Assembly (NCBI RefSeq): GCF_900102175.1 | Contig: NZ_FNKN01000002.1 | Coordinates: forward strand, 124,001 to 188,000 | DNA length: 64,000 nt | Origin: Microbacterium sp. cf332 | GTDB taxonomy: Bacteria > Actinomycetota > Actinomycetes > Actinomycetales > Microbacteriaceae | Reading direction: 5' to 3' | Shown: one piece after another, positions 36,691 to 46,066 of the stretch | Layout: each line of letters starts with the position of its first letter | How positions within the stretch are numbered: the first letter of the stretch is position 1 | Translations under genes and position numbers: made by a program | Notes under the pieces: model-generated | What the model was told of the DNA's origin: nothing | Databases searched by the model: none | What the model saw: only the letters and a program-made list of their open reading frames with translations

Positions 36691-39210
36691 GTGAGCGTGC
36701 TCCGCGATTACGCAGCCGCAGTGTCCCAGCCGACACTGCCGTTGGCGTCTCTTCCGGGCGGTCTCCCCGACCTCTCCCGCTACGACGAGGTCGTCGACGC
36801 CGACGGCGGGCTGCGACCGGCATGGCAGTCTCTCGCGGGTCTCGCGCTCGCGCTGACGCCCGCCGAGCTCGCCCGCGTCGAGGGCGAGATCACGCGTTTC
36901 CTCGCCGACGACGGCGTCACCTACGTCCGCCCCGACACCGGCGCGCAGCCGTGGCAGCTCGACCCCGTCCCTCTCGTGGTGGATGCCGCGAGCTGGGCGC
37001 GGCTCGAGACGGGGCTGGCGCAGCGCGCAGAACTGCTGAACGCGGTCCTGGCCGACCTCTACGGGCCGCAGACACTGCTGTCGACCGGCATCATCCCGGC
37101 GGCGGCGGTGCTGGGCCATTCGGGCTTCCTCCGTCCCGTCGCGCGCGAGAGCGGCACCGACCGGCATCCACTGCTGCTGTCGGGCACCGACCTCGGCCGC
37201 GATGCCGACGGCGAGTGGCGGGTGCTGGCCGACCGGGTGCAGGCACCCTCGGGGCTCGGCTTCGCGATGGAGAACCGCCGCGTCATCTCCCAAGTGCTGC
37301 CCGACCTGTACCAGCAGAGCGACCCGCACCGCATGGAGCCCTACTTCTCGGCCCTGCACGCGACCCTCGCCGCGTCGGCTCCCGAGGGCGTGGCCGAGCC
37401 CCGCGTCGTCGTCCTCACGCCGGGCCCGCACTCCGAGACCTCCTTCGACCAGGCCTTCCTCGCGCGAGGCCTCGGTCTGCCGCTCGTGCAGGGGAGCGAC
37501 CTGGTGGTGCGCAGCGGTCGCGTGTGGATGAAGCCCACGGGCTGGCCACACCGGGAGCCGACGGAGCAGGTCGACGTCATCCTCCGCCGCGTCGACGCCG
37601 AGTGGTGCGACCCGCTCGAGCTGCGCTCCGACTCGCGGCTGGGCGTCGCCGGTCTCACCGAGGCGGTGCGGCGCGGCACGGTGCGCCTGGTCAACGGGCT
37701 CGGTGCCGGCGTACTCGAGAACCCCGCCCTGCTGCCCTACCTCCCCGCCGCGAGCGAGGCGCTGCTCGGCGAGCAGTTGCGACTGCCCGGGGTGCCGACC
37801 TGGTGGTGCGGCGACGCCGCCGCGCGCGCCGTCGTGCTCGAGCGACTGCGGGCGGACGATCCCGGCCTGCTCGTCCGCCCGATCGACGGCTCGCGCCGCG
37901 ACCTCGCCGACCTGGATGCCGCGACCGTCGCCGCCCGGATCGCGGACGCCCCGCACCGCTACGTCGGCCAGGAGCTCCTGCCGCTCTCGCAGGCACCGGT
38001 CTGGGCGGGTGACAGCGCACGCGCTCGAGCCCTGGTCTTCCGGGCCTTCACCCTCCGGCACGGATCGGCCTACCGCCCGCTGCTCGGCGGGCTCGCGACG
38101 GTGCGCGAGAGCGCCGCGGCCGCCCCCACGACGAAGGACGTGTGGGTGCTCAAGGCCGCCGAGGGCGATGCCGACCAGGGGCTCACCGACATCGGGCCGC
38201 TGCCCGGCGGCCGGAGCGCGCCGAGCGTCGCGCCGCGCGCCCTCGACGACATGTTCTGGTCGGGTCGGTACGCCGAGCGCGCCGAGGACCTGCTGCGTCT
38301 CGTGCTGACGGCGCAGCAGCAGCTCGATCTCGCGGGGGCCGGACGCGCCACCCACACGAGCGCCCGCGTGCTGCGCGACGCCATCCACCGTCTCGCCGGA
38401 CCGGGACCGGATGCCGCGGACGCGGACTTCCGGTCGCTGCTCCTCGACCCCGCGCGCACCGGCTCCACGGCACACGCCCTGGCTCGCCTGCGCGATGTCC
38501 TCGAGGGCGTCCGCGACCAGCTCTCGGGCGACACCTGGCGCGTCTTCGCCGGCATCGAACGCGCGTCGCGTGCCCTGCGCGCCTCACCGCACGCCCATCG
38601 GACCGCCGAATCCGCGGGACGCATGCTCACCGTCATCCTGTCGCTGCAGGGCGTCACGGCGAACATGATGCGCGACACCGGATGGCGCTTCATCGAAGCG
38701 GGCCGCTTCATCGAGCGCGCACTGCAGGTCACCCACCTGCTGCGTGTCGTCGTCGACCGCCGCGATATCCGCACCGAGCACGCCGTGCTCGAGGCCGTGC
38801 TGACCGCGTCCGAGAGCATCGTCACCCACCGCCGTCGCTTCCGCGGCGCGGTGCGGCTGGGAGACGTCCTCGACCTGCTGCTGCGCGACCCCGACAACCC
38901 GCGGTCGCTCGCGTTCTCGCTCGCCGAGCTGCGCACGCACCTGGCGGCGGCTCCCGCATCGACGGGATCGACGCGCCCCGAGCGTCTGGTCGACGAGCTC
39001 GAGAGGCTCATCGACGCTCTCGACACCGAGGCGCTGACCGATGCCGTCGACGGCATCCGTTCACCGCTCGAGGGGCTGCTCGACGACCTCACGGCGCAGC
39101 TGGAGCAGCTCGGCGACGCGATCGACGCCCTGCACTTCGAGAGCGGCCCGCCGCCGGTCGCGCTGTCGTCGCTGGCCCTCATCGAAGAGCTGATGGAGGC
39201 GCGCGCGTGA
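36691..39210 (+). CDS. circularly permuted ATP-grasp / alpha-E domain fusion protein
   Basis: 839 residues. Residues 1 to about 500 are a circularly permuted ATP-grasp domain: VLADRVQAPSGLGFAMENRR, VVVLTPGPHSETSFDQAFLA, DVILRRVDAEWCDPLELR and ATP-loop-like NGLGAGVLENPALLPYLP. From about 518 (DDMFWSGRYAERAEDLLRLV) to the end is an all-helical alpha-E (DUF403) domain. These are separate genes in many bacteria and fused here. The pair, with a transglutaminase-like protein, is proposed to form or modify a peptide bond; the product is unknown. GGAG precedes the GTG, and TAGTGT at 36646-36651 is a likely -10. Confidence 0.92.
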   Translation: MSVLRDYAAAVSQPTLPLASLPGGLPDLSRYDEVVDADGGLRPAWQSLAGLALALTPAELARVEGEITRFLADDGVTYVRPDTGAQPWQLDPVPLVVDAASWARLETGLAQRAELLNAVLADLYGPQTLLSTGIIPAAAVLGHSGFLRPVARESGTDRHPLLLSGTDLGRDADGEWRVLADRVQAPSGLGFAMENRRVISQVLPDLYQQSDPHRMEPYFSALHATLAASAPEGVAEPRVVVLTPGPHSETSFDQAFLARGLGLPLVQGSDLVVRSGRVWMKPTGWPHREPTEQVDVILRRVDAEWCDPLELRSDSRLGVAGLTEAVRRGTVRLVNGLGAGVLENPALLPYLPAASEALLGEQLRLPGVPTWWCGDAAARAVVLERLRADDPGLLVRPIDGSRRDLADLDAATVAARIADAPHRYVGQELLPLSQAPVWAGDSARARALVFRAFTLRHGSAYRPLLGGLATVRESAAAAPTTKDVWVLKAAEGDADQGLTDIGPLPGGRSAPSVAPRALDDMFWSGRYAERAEDLLRLVLTAQQQLDLAGAGRATHTSARVLRDAIHRLAGPGPDAADADFRSLLLDPARTGSTAHALARLRDVLEGVRDQLSGDTWRVFAGIERASRALRASPHAHRTAESAGRMLTVILSLQGVTANMMRDTGWRFIEAGRFIERALQVTHLLRVVVDRRDIRTEHAVLEAVLTASESIVTHRRRFRGAVRLGDVLDLLLRDPDNPRSLAFSLAELRTHLAAAPASTGSTRPERLVDELERLIDALDTEALTDAVDGIRSPLEGLLDDLTAQLEQLGDAIDALHFESGPPPVALSSLALIEELMEARA

Positions 39211-40091
39211 AGCAGTACCGGGTGTGGCACCGCACCGCCTACACGTACAGCGACCCCGTCGAGGACAGCGTCGGCACGTTCCACCTGACCCCGCGCGAGC
39301 TGGTGGGACAGCAGGTGCGCGCAGCGGACGTCGTGGTCTCACCCGGCCCCGGCGACCTGCGCCGCGAGGTCGACTACTTCGGCAACTGGTCGACCTACTT
39401 CCACGTGACCGAGCCCCACGAGGCGCTCACGATCGAGTCGTCGAGCGAGGTCGCCGTCGTCGCGCCGCAGTACGACGCCGACGCTCTCGCACTGCCGTGG
39501 GAGCTCGCCCGCCCGCTGCACCATCCCGACCAGGAGGGCGCGTGGCGGGCTGCCGAGTTCGCGATGCCGTCGCCGCGCGTGGCCCAGTCCGAGGCGACCG
39601 CGAAGTACGGTGCGCTCTCGCTCACCCCGGGACGCCCCATCGGCGAGGCAGCGACCGACCTGATGCACCGCATCTTCACCGACTTCGACTACGACGGCAC
39701 GGCCACCACGGTCACCAGCACGGTCGCAGACGCCCTGGAGAAGCGGGCGGGGGTGTGCCAGGACTTCGCCCATGTCGCCCTCGCGTGCCTGCGCTCGCAC
39801 GGCGTCGCCGCCCGCTACGTCTCGGGATACCTCGCGACCCAGCCCCCGCCCGGCAAGGAGCGCGTCTTCGGCGCCGACGCGTCGCACGCCTGGCTCGCCG
39901 TCTGGCTGCCCGGCACCGACGAATGGCTCGCGATCGACCCGACCAACGACCAGTGGGCCAACGACCGCTACGTCACCGTCGCCTGGGGCCGGGACTACGG
40001 CGACGTCTCGCCCGTCCGGGGCATCATCTTCACCGAGGCCAAGACCTCGACTCTGCGCGTCTCGGTCGACGTCGCCCCGCTCGAGCCCTGA
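39207..40091 (+). CDS. transglutaminase-like cysteine protease family protein
   Basis: 294 residues, GTG start overlapping the upstream TGA (GTGA). An N-terminal beta domain (YRVWHRTAYTYSDPVEDSVG) precedes the catalytic domain with Cys in AGVCQDFAHVALACLRSHGV, His in GADASHAWLAVWLP and Asp in WLAIDPTNDQW. Members of this subgroup are always found with ATP-grasp/alpha-E genes and may cleave or cross-link the product. Translational coupling implies a complex or a single pathway. No signal peptide, so it acts in the cytoplasm. Confidence 0.92.
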   Translation: MKQYRVWHRTAYTYSDPVEDSVGTFHLTPRELVGQQVRAADVVVSPGPGDLRREVDYFGNWSTYFHVTEPHEALTIESSSEVAVVAPQYDADALALPWELARPLHHPDQEGAWRAAEFAMPSPRVAQSEATAKYGALSLTPGRPIGEAATDLMHRIFTDFDYDGTATTVTSTVADALEKRAGVCQDFAHVALACLRSHGVAARYVSGYLATQPPPGKERVFGADASHAWLAVWLPGTDEWLAIDPTNDQWANDRYVTVAWGRDYGDVSPVRGIIFTEAKTSTLRVSVDVAPLEP

Positions 40092-40146
40092 CCCGCCTCG
40101 CCCCCGAGCGGGGCGGGCCGGGGCGGGCCGGGCCGGCGGGCCCCGC

Positions 40147-40244
40147 CCCGCATCCCACAGACCGCGATGCAATGGATCGGATGCGACACCCCGACGCCCC
40201 GCCCGCCGCACCCGCGTGTCGGCCACGAACCCTTGCATCCCGGA
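40147..40244. repeat. 98-bp structured repeat, copy 1
   Basis: Starts CCCGCATCCCACAGACCGCG and ends TTGCATCCCGGA. Internal inverted pairs GATGCAA/TTGCATC and CGACAC/GTGTCG fold the unit into a long hairpin. Nearly identical to 40301-40398. Confidence 0.85.
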
Positions 40245-40300
40245 TGGGGAAGACGGCCCGGAGCTGCCCCGACCTGCGCCGCTCCCCCGGGCCGGCCCAT

Positions 40301-40398
40301 CCCGCATCCCACAGATCGCGACGCAATGGATCGGATGCGACACCCCGACGCCCGGCCGGCCGCACCCGAGTGTCGGCCACGAACCCTTGCATCCCGGA
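40301..40398. repeat. 98-bp structured repeat, copy 2
   Basis: Same length as copy 1 and offset by 154 bases, with only a few substitutions (for example GATCGCGACGCAATGG against GACCGCGATGCAATGG). The CGACAC/GTGTCG pair is retained; the outer GATGCAA arm has one change. Confidence 0.85.
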
Positions 40399-40442
40399 CC
40401 GCCCGGCACGCAGCGACCGGCGGGGCGACAGCCGGCCCCGGG

Positions 40443-41195
40443 TCAGCGGCGGCGAGCTGCGTACTCGGTCGCAGCGGCGACGAGGCCGAGGAAGAGGCGG
40501 CGGTCGGCGGCATCCTGCTCGGGGTGCCACTGCACTGCCACGAGGTACTCGTCGCCGGGGGCCTCGATCGCCTGCGGCAGGCCCTCGCGACTGCGGGCGG
40601 ACACGACGAGATCCTCGCCGAGGCGGTCGATGCCCTGGTGGTGGTAGCTGCTCACCGTGAGAGAACCCGTGCCGATGAGCTCGGCCAACAGGGTTCCGCT
40701 CGACACCGTCACCTCGTTGCGAGCGAACACCCCGTTTCCGAGCTGATATCGGTCGGTGCCCAGGGCGTCGGGAAGATGCTGGTGCAGCGAACCGCCCGCG
40801 GCCACGTTGATCAGCTGCAGCCCGCGGCAGATGCCGAAGACCGGGATGCCCCTCTCGCGGGCGCCTCGCAACAGCGCGAGCTCCCAGTCGTCGCGGTCGG
40901 GCCGGGCCGGATCCGTGAGCGGATGCCGCTCGGCCCCGTAGAGCTCGGGTTGCACATCGAGCCCACCCGTGAGCACGAGACCGTCGAGGCCATCGAGCAC
41001 GACCTCGGCGGCCGGCTGCGGGGACGGCTGCGGCGGCAGCAGTGTCGCCGCCCCGCCCGACGAGGTGACCCCGTCGAAGTACTGCTGCGGCAGGAAACTC
41101 GCCCGCACGTCCCAGACCCCCTGCCGGGTGCGCTCGAGGTAGGTCGTCAATCCGATGACGGGTCGGGGCGCCGTCGTGGCGTCGTCGCTGCTCAC
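40443..41195 (-). CDS. class I glutamine amidotransferase-like hydrolase (peptidase C26, PuuD-like)
   Basis: 250 residues. Nucleophile Cys in PVFGICRGLQLINVAAGG, oxyanion and binding segment LVLTGGLDVQPELYG, and the His/Glu pair in VAVQWHPEQD; SSYHHQGIDRLGEDL is the substrate segment seen in gamma-glutamyl-GABA hydrolases. It probably hydrolyses gamma-glutamyl amides. No polyamine genes are nearby. GTG start with TACGAT exactly six bases upstream (41202-41207), decisive against the longer low-complexity frame. Confidence 0.88.
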   Translation of the reverse strand: MSSDDATTAPRPVIGLTTYLERTRQGVWDVRASFLPQQYFDGVTSSGGAATLLPPQPSPQPAAEVVLDGLDGLVLTGGLDVQPELYGAERHPLTDPARPDRDDWELALLRGARERGIPVFGICRGLQLINVAAGGSLHQHLPDALGTDRYQLGNGVFARNEVTVSSGTLLAELIGTGSLTVSSYHHQGIDRLGEDLVVSARSREGLPQAIEAPGDEYLVAVQWHPEQDAADRRLFLGLVAAATEYAARRR

Positions 41196-41279
41196 GCGCC
41201 GATCGTAGGGCCATCGTGTTTCGCGCCGATCACACGCCGCGGATCCCCCCGCGCACACTCCCCGGGAGGACGCACGCGC

Positions 41280-41354
41280 GTCCCGTCGACAGGTTCGAGC
41301 CCTCCGAACTCGCCGCAGGAGCGGCATCCTGGGCGCTCATCCTGTCGACGGGAC
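41280..41354. repeat. 75-bp intergenic inverted repeat
   Basis: Perfect 14-bp arms GTCCCGTCGACAGG and CCTGTCGACGGGAC separated by 47 bases. It ends at the base next to the stop of the GNAT gene, so it may act as that gene's terminator, or be a REP-like element. Confidence 0.65.
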
Positions 41355-41885
41355 TCAACGCACGGGATGCCGCAGGCAGACCAGTCGCTCGCGGGACTCC
41401 CACGAGGGCACGACGACGAATCCCTGCGAGCGGTAGAGCCCGAGCGCGTCGGCGCGCCAGTCCCAGACCGACAGCCGCAGACCGCCGGCGACCGACCGCT
41501 CGGCATGCTCGCGCGCGTGCGACATGAGCGCTGCCGCGACGCCCCGACGCCGCCCGGCGGGAGCGACCCAGAGGCGCTTCAGCTCGACGTCACCGTCGGC
41601 CGCCTGCAGCACCACCATCCCGACCGGGCCGTCCTCGCCGTCGGCGACGACGACCTCCGCACCCGCGAAGGCGGACGCCGGGTCGTCGATCTCAGCCTGA
41701 TACCGCGCAGGCAGCTCGCTGCCGCCTGGTGCGACCCCGTGCTGCGCCTTCTCGTGTTCCGTCTGCAGGTGGTAGTCGCGCAGGAGACCGGATACGGCCG
41801 TCCAATCGACTCTCATCCTGTCGACGGCACCACCCGCGGCGCGATCGACGGCGCGAACGACGACGGTGTTCGGCTGCGGCTGCAT
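41355..41885 (-). CDS. GNAT family N-acetyltransferase
   Basis: 176 residues. VVVRAVDRAAGGAVDRMRVD start, then the GNAT core: VGMVVLQAADGDVELKRLWV (strands 3-4) and the acetyl-CoA loop VAPAGRRRGVAAALMSHARE (Q/RxxGxG/A), ending with VWDWRADALGLYRSQGFVVV. Substrate unknown. The ATG at 41885 was taken because CAGAAT lies six bases upstream and the longer frame is compositionally poor. Confidence 0.85.
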   Translation of the reverse strand: MQPQPNTVVVRAVDRAAGGAVDRMRVDWTAVSGLLRDYHLQTEHEKAQHGVAPGGSELPARYQAEIDDPASAFAGAEVVVADGEDGPVGMVVLQAADGDVELKRLWVAPAGRRRGVAAALMSHAREHAERSVAGGLRLSVWDWRADALGLYRSQGFVVVPSWESRERLVCLRHPVR

Positions 41886-42009
41886 ATCGCCATTCTGCCC
41901 CCGGAACCCCGAGGACCCAGTCCCCGGGAACGCCGACCCCCGGGAACGCCGGAGGGGCGGATGCCGCAGCATCCGCCCCTCCGTGTGTCCGTCGCTCGCG
42001 CGATCCCGG

Positions 42010-44535
42010 TCAGTCGCCGCTCGCGGCGATGTCGGGGGTCGCGGCGATCTCGCCCGCGGCGCCGACGCCCACAGCGACCTTGCCCTCGCGGGGTGCCGTC
42101 TCGAACACGAACTTCGTTCCCTCGGTGTCGACCTTGACGTGGTCGCCCGCGTTGAGCTGGCCGTGCAGGATCTTCTCACTGAGCTGGTCCTCGACCTCGC
42201 GCTGCATCGCACGGCGCAGCGGCCGGGCGCCGAGCGTCGGGTCGAAACCGATCTCGATGAGGCGGTCCTTCGCGGAGTCCGAGAGCTCGACGGTCATGTC
42301 GCGGTCGAGCAGACGGTCGCTCAGGCGCTTCGTGAACAGGTCGACGATCTGGCGGAGCTCGGACTTGTTCAGCTGCGGGAAGACGATGACGTCGTCGACG
42401 CGGTTGAGGAACTCGGGCTTGAAGTGCCGCTTGAGCTCCTCGTCGACCTTGCCCTTCATCCGCTCGTAGCTGGTCTGCGCGTTGCCCTCGACCTGGAAGC
42501 CGACCGGACCACCGGCGATCGCCGACGAGCCGAGGTTCGTCGTCATGATGATCACGGTGTTCTTGAAGTCGACGATGCGGCCCTGACCGTCCGTCAGACG
42601 TCCCTCTTCGAGGATCTGCAGGAGCGAGTTGAAGATGTCGGGGTGGGCCTTCTCGATCTCGTCGAAGAGCACGACCGAGAACGGCTTGCGGCGCACCTTC
42701 TCGGTGAGCTGGCCACCCTCCTCGAACCCGACGAATCCGGGAGGGGCGCCGAACAGGCGCGAGACCGTGTGCTTCTCACCGAACTCCGACATGTCGAGCG
42801 AGATCAGCGCGCCCTCGTCGTCGAAGAGGAACTCGGCGAGCGCCTTGGCCAGCTCCGTCTTACCGACACCGGTCGGACCGGCGAAGATGAACGAGCCCGA
42901 GGGCCGCTTGGGGTCCTTCAGACCGGCCCGCTGGCGGCGGATGGTGCGCGAGAGGGCCGCGATGGCCTCTTCCTGGCCGACGACGCGCTGGTGCAGCGCC
43001 TTCTCCATGAAGACGAGACGGCTGGTCTCCTCCTCGGTCAGCTTGAACACCGGGATGCCGGTGGCCTGGGCGAGCACTTCGGCGATGAGGCCTTCGTCGA
43101 CCACCGCGTGCGACGCCACGTCGCCCGAACGCCACTGCTTCTCGAGGCGCAGCCGCTCGGCGAGCAGCGACTTCTCCTCGTCGCGCAGCGACGCGGCCTT
43201 CTCGAAGTCCTGCTCCTCGCTCGCGCGCTCCTTGTCCTCGCGGACCTTCGCGATCTTCTCGTCGAACTCGCGAAGCTCCGGCGGCGACGACAGGATCGAC
43301 AGGCGAAGACGGGCGCCGGCCTCGTCGATCAGGTCGATGGCCTTGTCGGGAAGGAAGCGGTCGCTCACGTACCGGTCGGCGAGGTTCGCCGCGGCGACGA
43401 GCGCGCCGTCGGTGATCTGCACCTTGTGGTGCGCCTCGTAGCGGTCGCGCAGACCCTTCAGGATGTTGATCGCGTGAGGGATGCTGGGCTCGCCGACCTG
43501 GATCGGCTGGAACCGGCGCTCGAGGGCGGCGTCCTTCTCGAAGTGCTTGCGGTACTCGTCGAGGGTCGTGGCGCCGATCGTCTGGAGCTCGCCGCGAGCG
43601 AGCAGCGGCTTGAGGATCGAGGCGGCGTCGATCGCGCCCTCGGCCGCACCGGCTCCGACGAGCGAGTGGATCTCGTCGATGAAGACGATGATGTCGCCGC
43701 GGGTGCGGATCTCCTTCGTGACCTTCTTCAGGCGCTCCTCGAAGTCACCGCGGTAGCGGGAACCGGCGATGAGCGAGCCGAGGTCGAGCGAGTAGACCTG
43801 CTTGTCCTTGAGCGTCTCGGGGACATCGCCCTTGACGATCGCCTGGGCGAGACCCTCGACGACGGCGGTCTTGCCGACGCCGGGCTCACCGATCAGCACG
43901 GGGTTGTTCTTGGAGCGGCGCGAGAGGATCTGCATGACCCGCTCGATCTCCTTCTCGCGGCCGATCACCGGGTCGAGCTTGTTGTCGCGCGCGGCCTGGG
44001 TGAGGTTGCGTCCGAACTGGTCGAGCACGGCCGATCCGCCCTGGGGCGCCTGCGCCTGTTCGCCCGCCCCGACGGTCGCGCCGGCGGGCTCCTTGCCCTG
44101 GTAGCCGCTGAGCAGCTGGATGACCTGCTGGCGGACCTTGTTCAGGTCGGCGCCGAGCTTGACCAGCACCTGAGCCGCGACGCCCTCGCCCTCGCGGATG
44201 AGGCCGAGCAGGATGTGCTCGGTGCCGATGTAGTTGTGTCCGAGCTGCAGCGCTTCGCGCAGCGACAGCTCGAGCACCTTCTTCGCACGCGGCGTGAACG
44301 GGATGTGACCGGTGGGCTGCTGCTGGCCCTGGCCGATGATGTCCTGGACCTGCTCGCGCACCGCGTCGAGCGAGATGCCCAGGCTCTCGAGGGCCTTGGC
44401 GGCAACGCCTTCTCCCTCGTGGATCAGACCGAGGAGGATGTGCTCGGTCCCGATGTAGTTGTGGTTGAGCATCTTCGCCTCTTCTTGGGCGAGCACGACC
44501 ACGCGACGGGCACGATCCGTGAATCTCTCGAACAT
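42010..44535 (-). CDS. clpC: ATP-dependent Clp protease ATP-binding subunit ClpC
   Basis: 841 residues. The N-terminal double Clp repeat ([40 protein letters not shown]) is followed by AAA+ domain 1 with Walker A GEPGVGKT near 216, a UVR/M-domain helix ([20 protein letters not shown]) near 430-450 and AAA+ domain 2 with GPTGVGKT near 553 and a [15 protein letters not shown] loop. It unfolds substrates for ClpP. AAGGAGG gives a strong ribosome site. No ClpP or CtsR/McsB gene is adjacent, which is usual in actinobacteria. Confidence 0.98.
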   Translation of the reverse strand: MFERFTDRARRVVVLAQEEAKMLNHNYIGTEHILLGLIHEGEGVAAKALESLGISLDAVREQVQDIIGQGQQQPTGHIPFTPRAKKVLELSLREALQLGHNYIGTEHILLGLIREGEGVAAQVLVKLGADLNKVRQQVIQLLSGYQGKEPAGATVGAGEQAQAPQGGSAVLDQFGRNLTQAARDNKLDPVIGREKEIERVMQILSRRSKNNPVLIGEPGVGKTAVVEGLAQAIVKGDVPETLKDKQVYSLDLGSLIAGSRYRGDFEERLKKVTKEIRTRGDIIVFIDEIHSLVGAGAAEGAIDAASILKPLLARGELQTIGATTLDEYRKHFEKDAALERRFQPIQVGEPSIPHAINILKGLRDRYEAHHKVQITDGALVAAANLADRYVSDRFLPDKAIDLIDEAGARLRLSILSSPPELREFDEKIAKVREDKERASEEQDFEKAASLRDEEKSLLAERLRLEKQWRSGDVASHAVVDEGLIAEVLAQATGIPVFKLTEEETSRLVFMEKALHQRVVGQEEAIAALSRTIRRQRAGLKDPKRPSGSFIFAGPTGVGKTELAKALAEFLFDDEGALISLDMSEFGEKHTVSRLFGAPPGFVGFEEGGQLTEKVRRKPFSVVLFDEIEKAHPDIFNSLLQILEEGRLTDGQGRIVDFKNTVIIMTTNLGSSAIAGGPVGFQVEGNAQTSYERMKGKVDEELKRHFKPEFLNRVDDVIVFPQLNKSELRQIVDLFTKRLSDRLLDRDMTVELSDSAKDRLIEIGFDPTLGARPLRRAMQREVEDQLSEKILHGQLNAGDHVKVDTEGTKFVFETAPREGKVAVGVGAAGEIAATPDIAASGD

Positions 44536-44672
44536 CGTCAGCCTCCTTCGAGCGCCGGGAGTCCGGGCGCTTACGAAAGAGAGTAACCAGGCGGGGATAC
44601 GGGTATGCCCGTGTTCGCCGTCGGCATAGCGCCGCCGGGCTTGCATCCGGGAGCCGCGGAACATAACGTTTG

Positions 44673-44695
44673 TCGATAATAACGATGATCGATAA
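44673..44695. promoter_or_regulatory. AT-rich control region with 16-bp direct repeat
   Basis: TCGATAA occurs at 44673-44679 and 44689-44695, period 16, in a patch (44661-44697) far richer in A/T than the surrounding DNA. GATAAT inside it resembles a -10. It precedes the DUF2975-like operon, whose last gene encodes a small XRE regulator, the likely binder. Confidence 0.5.
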
Positions 44696-44708
44696 GTAGA
44701 GGATGCGG

Positions 44709-45470
44709 ATGTCGAACGTCTGGGCGGTCGGTCAGATCGTCGTCGTCGCAGGGATCGCCCTCGCCATCGCCGCCGCGCTGTTCGCGACGGCCGCGGCCCG
44801 GGCCCGTCGGCGGGGCGACCCGTCTCCGGTGGTGAGTCTCGCGCTGACGCTGTCCGCGCTGTGGGCGGTGTTCAGCCTCCTCGGGGCGATCGTCTCGGTG
44901 GTCCAGAACCTCGCGGCCGACGCACCGCGGATGAGTGTCCCCGTCGCGCCGTTCTGGCCGGAGCTCCTCCCCGGCGTCGTCATCGACACCGGGCCGACGG
45001 CGCAGGTCGCCGGCGGCGGGTTCTCGGTCGCCGAGGTGGACGTCGCGGGGATCAGCCCGCTCGCGCGCGGTCTGTGGACGACCGGCCAGGCGCTGTGGTC
45101 GCTGATCCCCGCGGCGGTCGCCGCGCTCATCGCCGTCGCGTGCTTCCAGCTGCTCGCCGGACGCGCCTTCGATCGCATCATCGTGCGGATGACGATGGCG
45201 ACGGCGGTGATCGTCGCGGCGGGCGGCACCGCGGCGCAGCTGCTCTCCGACATCTCGGGCAGCATGGCGTCCCGGGAACTCTTCGAACGGGTCAGCGCCC
45301 ACTGGACCGACATCCCCGGCATCGAGGATCCGCTGGCTTGGTGGCCGTCAGCCACGCTCGACATCACCCTGCCGTTCTGGCCGATCGCCGCCGGCCTCGG
45401 CCTCGCGGCGCTCGCCGCCGTCTTCCGCTACGGTTCGCGGCTGCAGCGCGACACCCAGGGACTGGTGTGA
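44709..45470 (+). CDS. DUF2975-like membrane protein
   Basis: 253 residues with four membrane spans (about 8-26, 43-63, 136-155 and 228-248, with another hydrophobic run near 170). It ends with the motif YGSRLQRDTQGLV, which recurs as HGERLRRDTEGLV in the next gene, so both end in the same cytoplasmic tag. The ATG at 44709 has AGAGGA at proper distance; an ATG two codons earlier is too close. DUF2975 proteins typically pair with a small HTH protein of the YozG type, as found here. Confidence 0.7.
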   Translation: MSNVWAVGQIVVVAGIALAIAAALFATAAARARRRGDPSPVVSLALTLSALWAVFSLLGAIVSVVQNLAADAPRMSVPVAPFWPELLPGVVIDTGPTAQVAGGGFSVAEVDVAGISPLARGLWTTGQALWSLIPAAVAALIAVACFQLLAGRAFDRIIVRMTMATAVIVAAGGTAAQLLSDISGSMASRELFERVSAHWTDIPGIEDPLAWWPSATLDITLPFWPIAAGLGLAALAAVFRYGSRLQRDTQGLV

Positions 45471-46066
45471 TGAGCTCGTCCGAGCCGGCCTCCTGGCGCA
45501 CCGGGGCACTCGACCTCCTCCTCTACACGGTCGCCGTCGCCATCGGTGCCGTCGGCTGGGCCGCATTCCGGATCGCCCGGATCGCAGGCGCCACGGGCCC
45601 GCGGGTGAGCGTGCCCGCGACCGACATCGTGTCGTTCGGCGGCGAGGACGCGACGGCCTCCGGCTTCGTCGACGTGACCGTCCTCGCTCCCGCCACCGAT
45701 GCGCTCGGGCGCACCTGGCTCATCCTGGCGACGCTTCTCGTCGCCGTCGCGATCGTCGTGGCGATGCGCTCGCTCATGCTCATCGCGCTCGCCGTCCGCC
45801 GCGGCGAGGTCTTCAGCAGGCGGACGACACGGGCCCTGACGACGATCGGCGCGGCCCTCACCGCGACCGCGTTCGGCTGGCCGGTCCTCGACGGGCTCGG
45901 CCGCGAGCGGGCGCTCGACTCGTTGGGGGTGCCGTTCGAACCGCTTCACGTGATGGACCTGATCCCGCTGGCACCGGTCTTCGTCGCCGCACTCGCCGCG
46001 GCCGTGCTCGCCACTGCCTTCGCGCACGGCGAGCGCCTGCGGCGCGACACGGAGGGACTGGTGTGA
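45470..46066 (+). CDS. DUF2975 family membrane protein
   Basis: 198 residues, four membrane spans (about 11-32, 85-107, 120-140 and 163-183), the usual DUF2975 layout with MRSLMLIALAVRRGEVFSRR after span 2. The C-terminal HGERLRRDTEGLV matches the end of the upstream protein. TGATG overlap with the previous stop shows coupling. Function unknown; in Bacillus the related YoaS/YozG pair is likewise uncharacterised. Confidence 0.8.
   Translation: MSSSEPASWRTGALDLLLYTVAVAIGAVGWAAFRIARIAGATGPRVSVPATDIVSFGGEDATASGFVDVTVLAPATDALGRTWLILATLLVAVAIVVAMRSLMLIALAVRRGEVFSRRTTRALTTIGAALTATAFGWPVLDGLGRERALDSLGVPFEPLHVMDLIPLAPVFVAALAAAVLATAFAHGERLRRDTEGLV

Larger units (their letters stand above)
40092..40442. 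other. gene-free stretch with tandem structured repeats
   Basis: Begins with GC-rich low-complexity sequence (runs of GGGCGGGCC), then two direct 98-bp units listed separately. No gene is supported: frames through it are continuations of the neighbours' alternative frames. Confidence 0.7.

Noticed and set aside
40147..40398. CRISPR array
   Set aside because: Only two 98-bp copies, structured and too long, with one 56-base gap; no cas gene anywhere in the window.
40443..41327. Longer start for the C26 amidotransferase
   Set aside because: The added 44 residues are Arg/Cys-rich; TACGAT six bases before the GTG at 41195 fixes the shorter form.
41866..44586. 906-codon plus-strand open frame
   Set aside because: Exact antisense of clpC; the mirror composition (Leu/Arg/Asp/Val) is typical of antisense frames of GC-rich genes.
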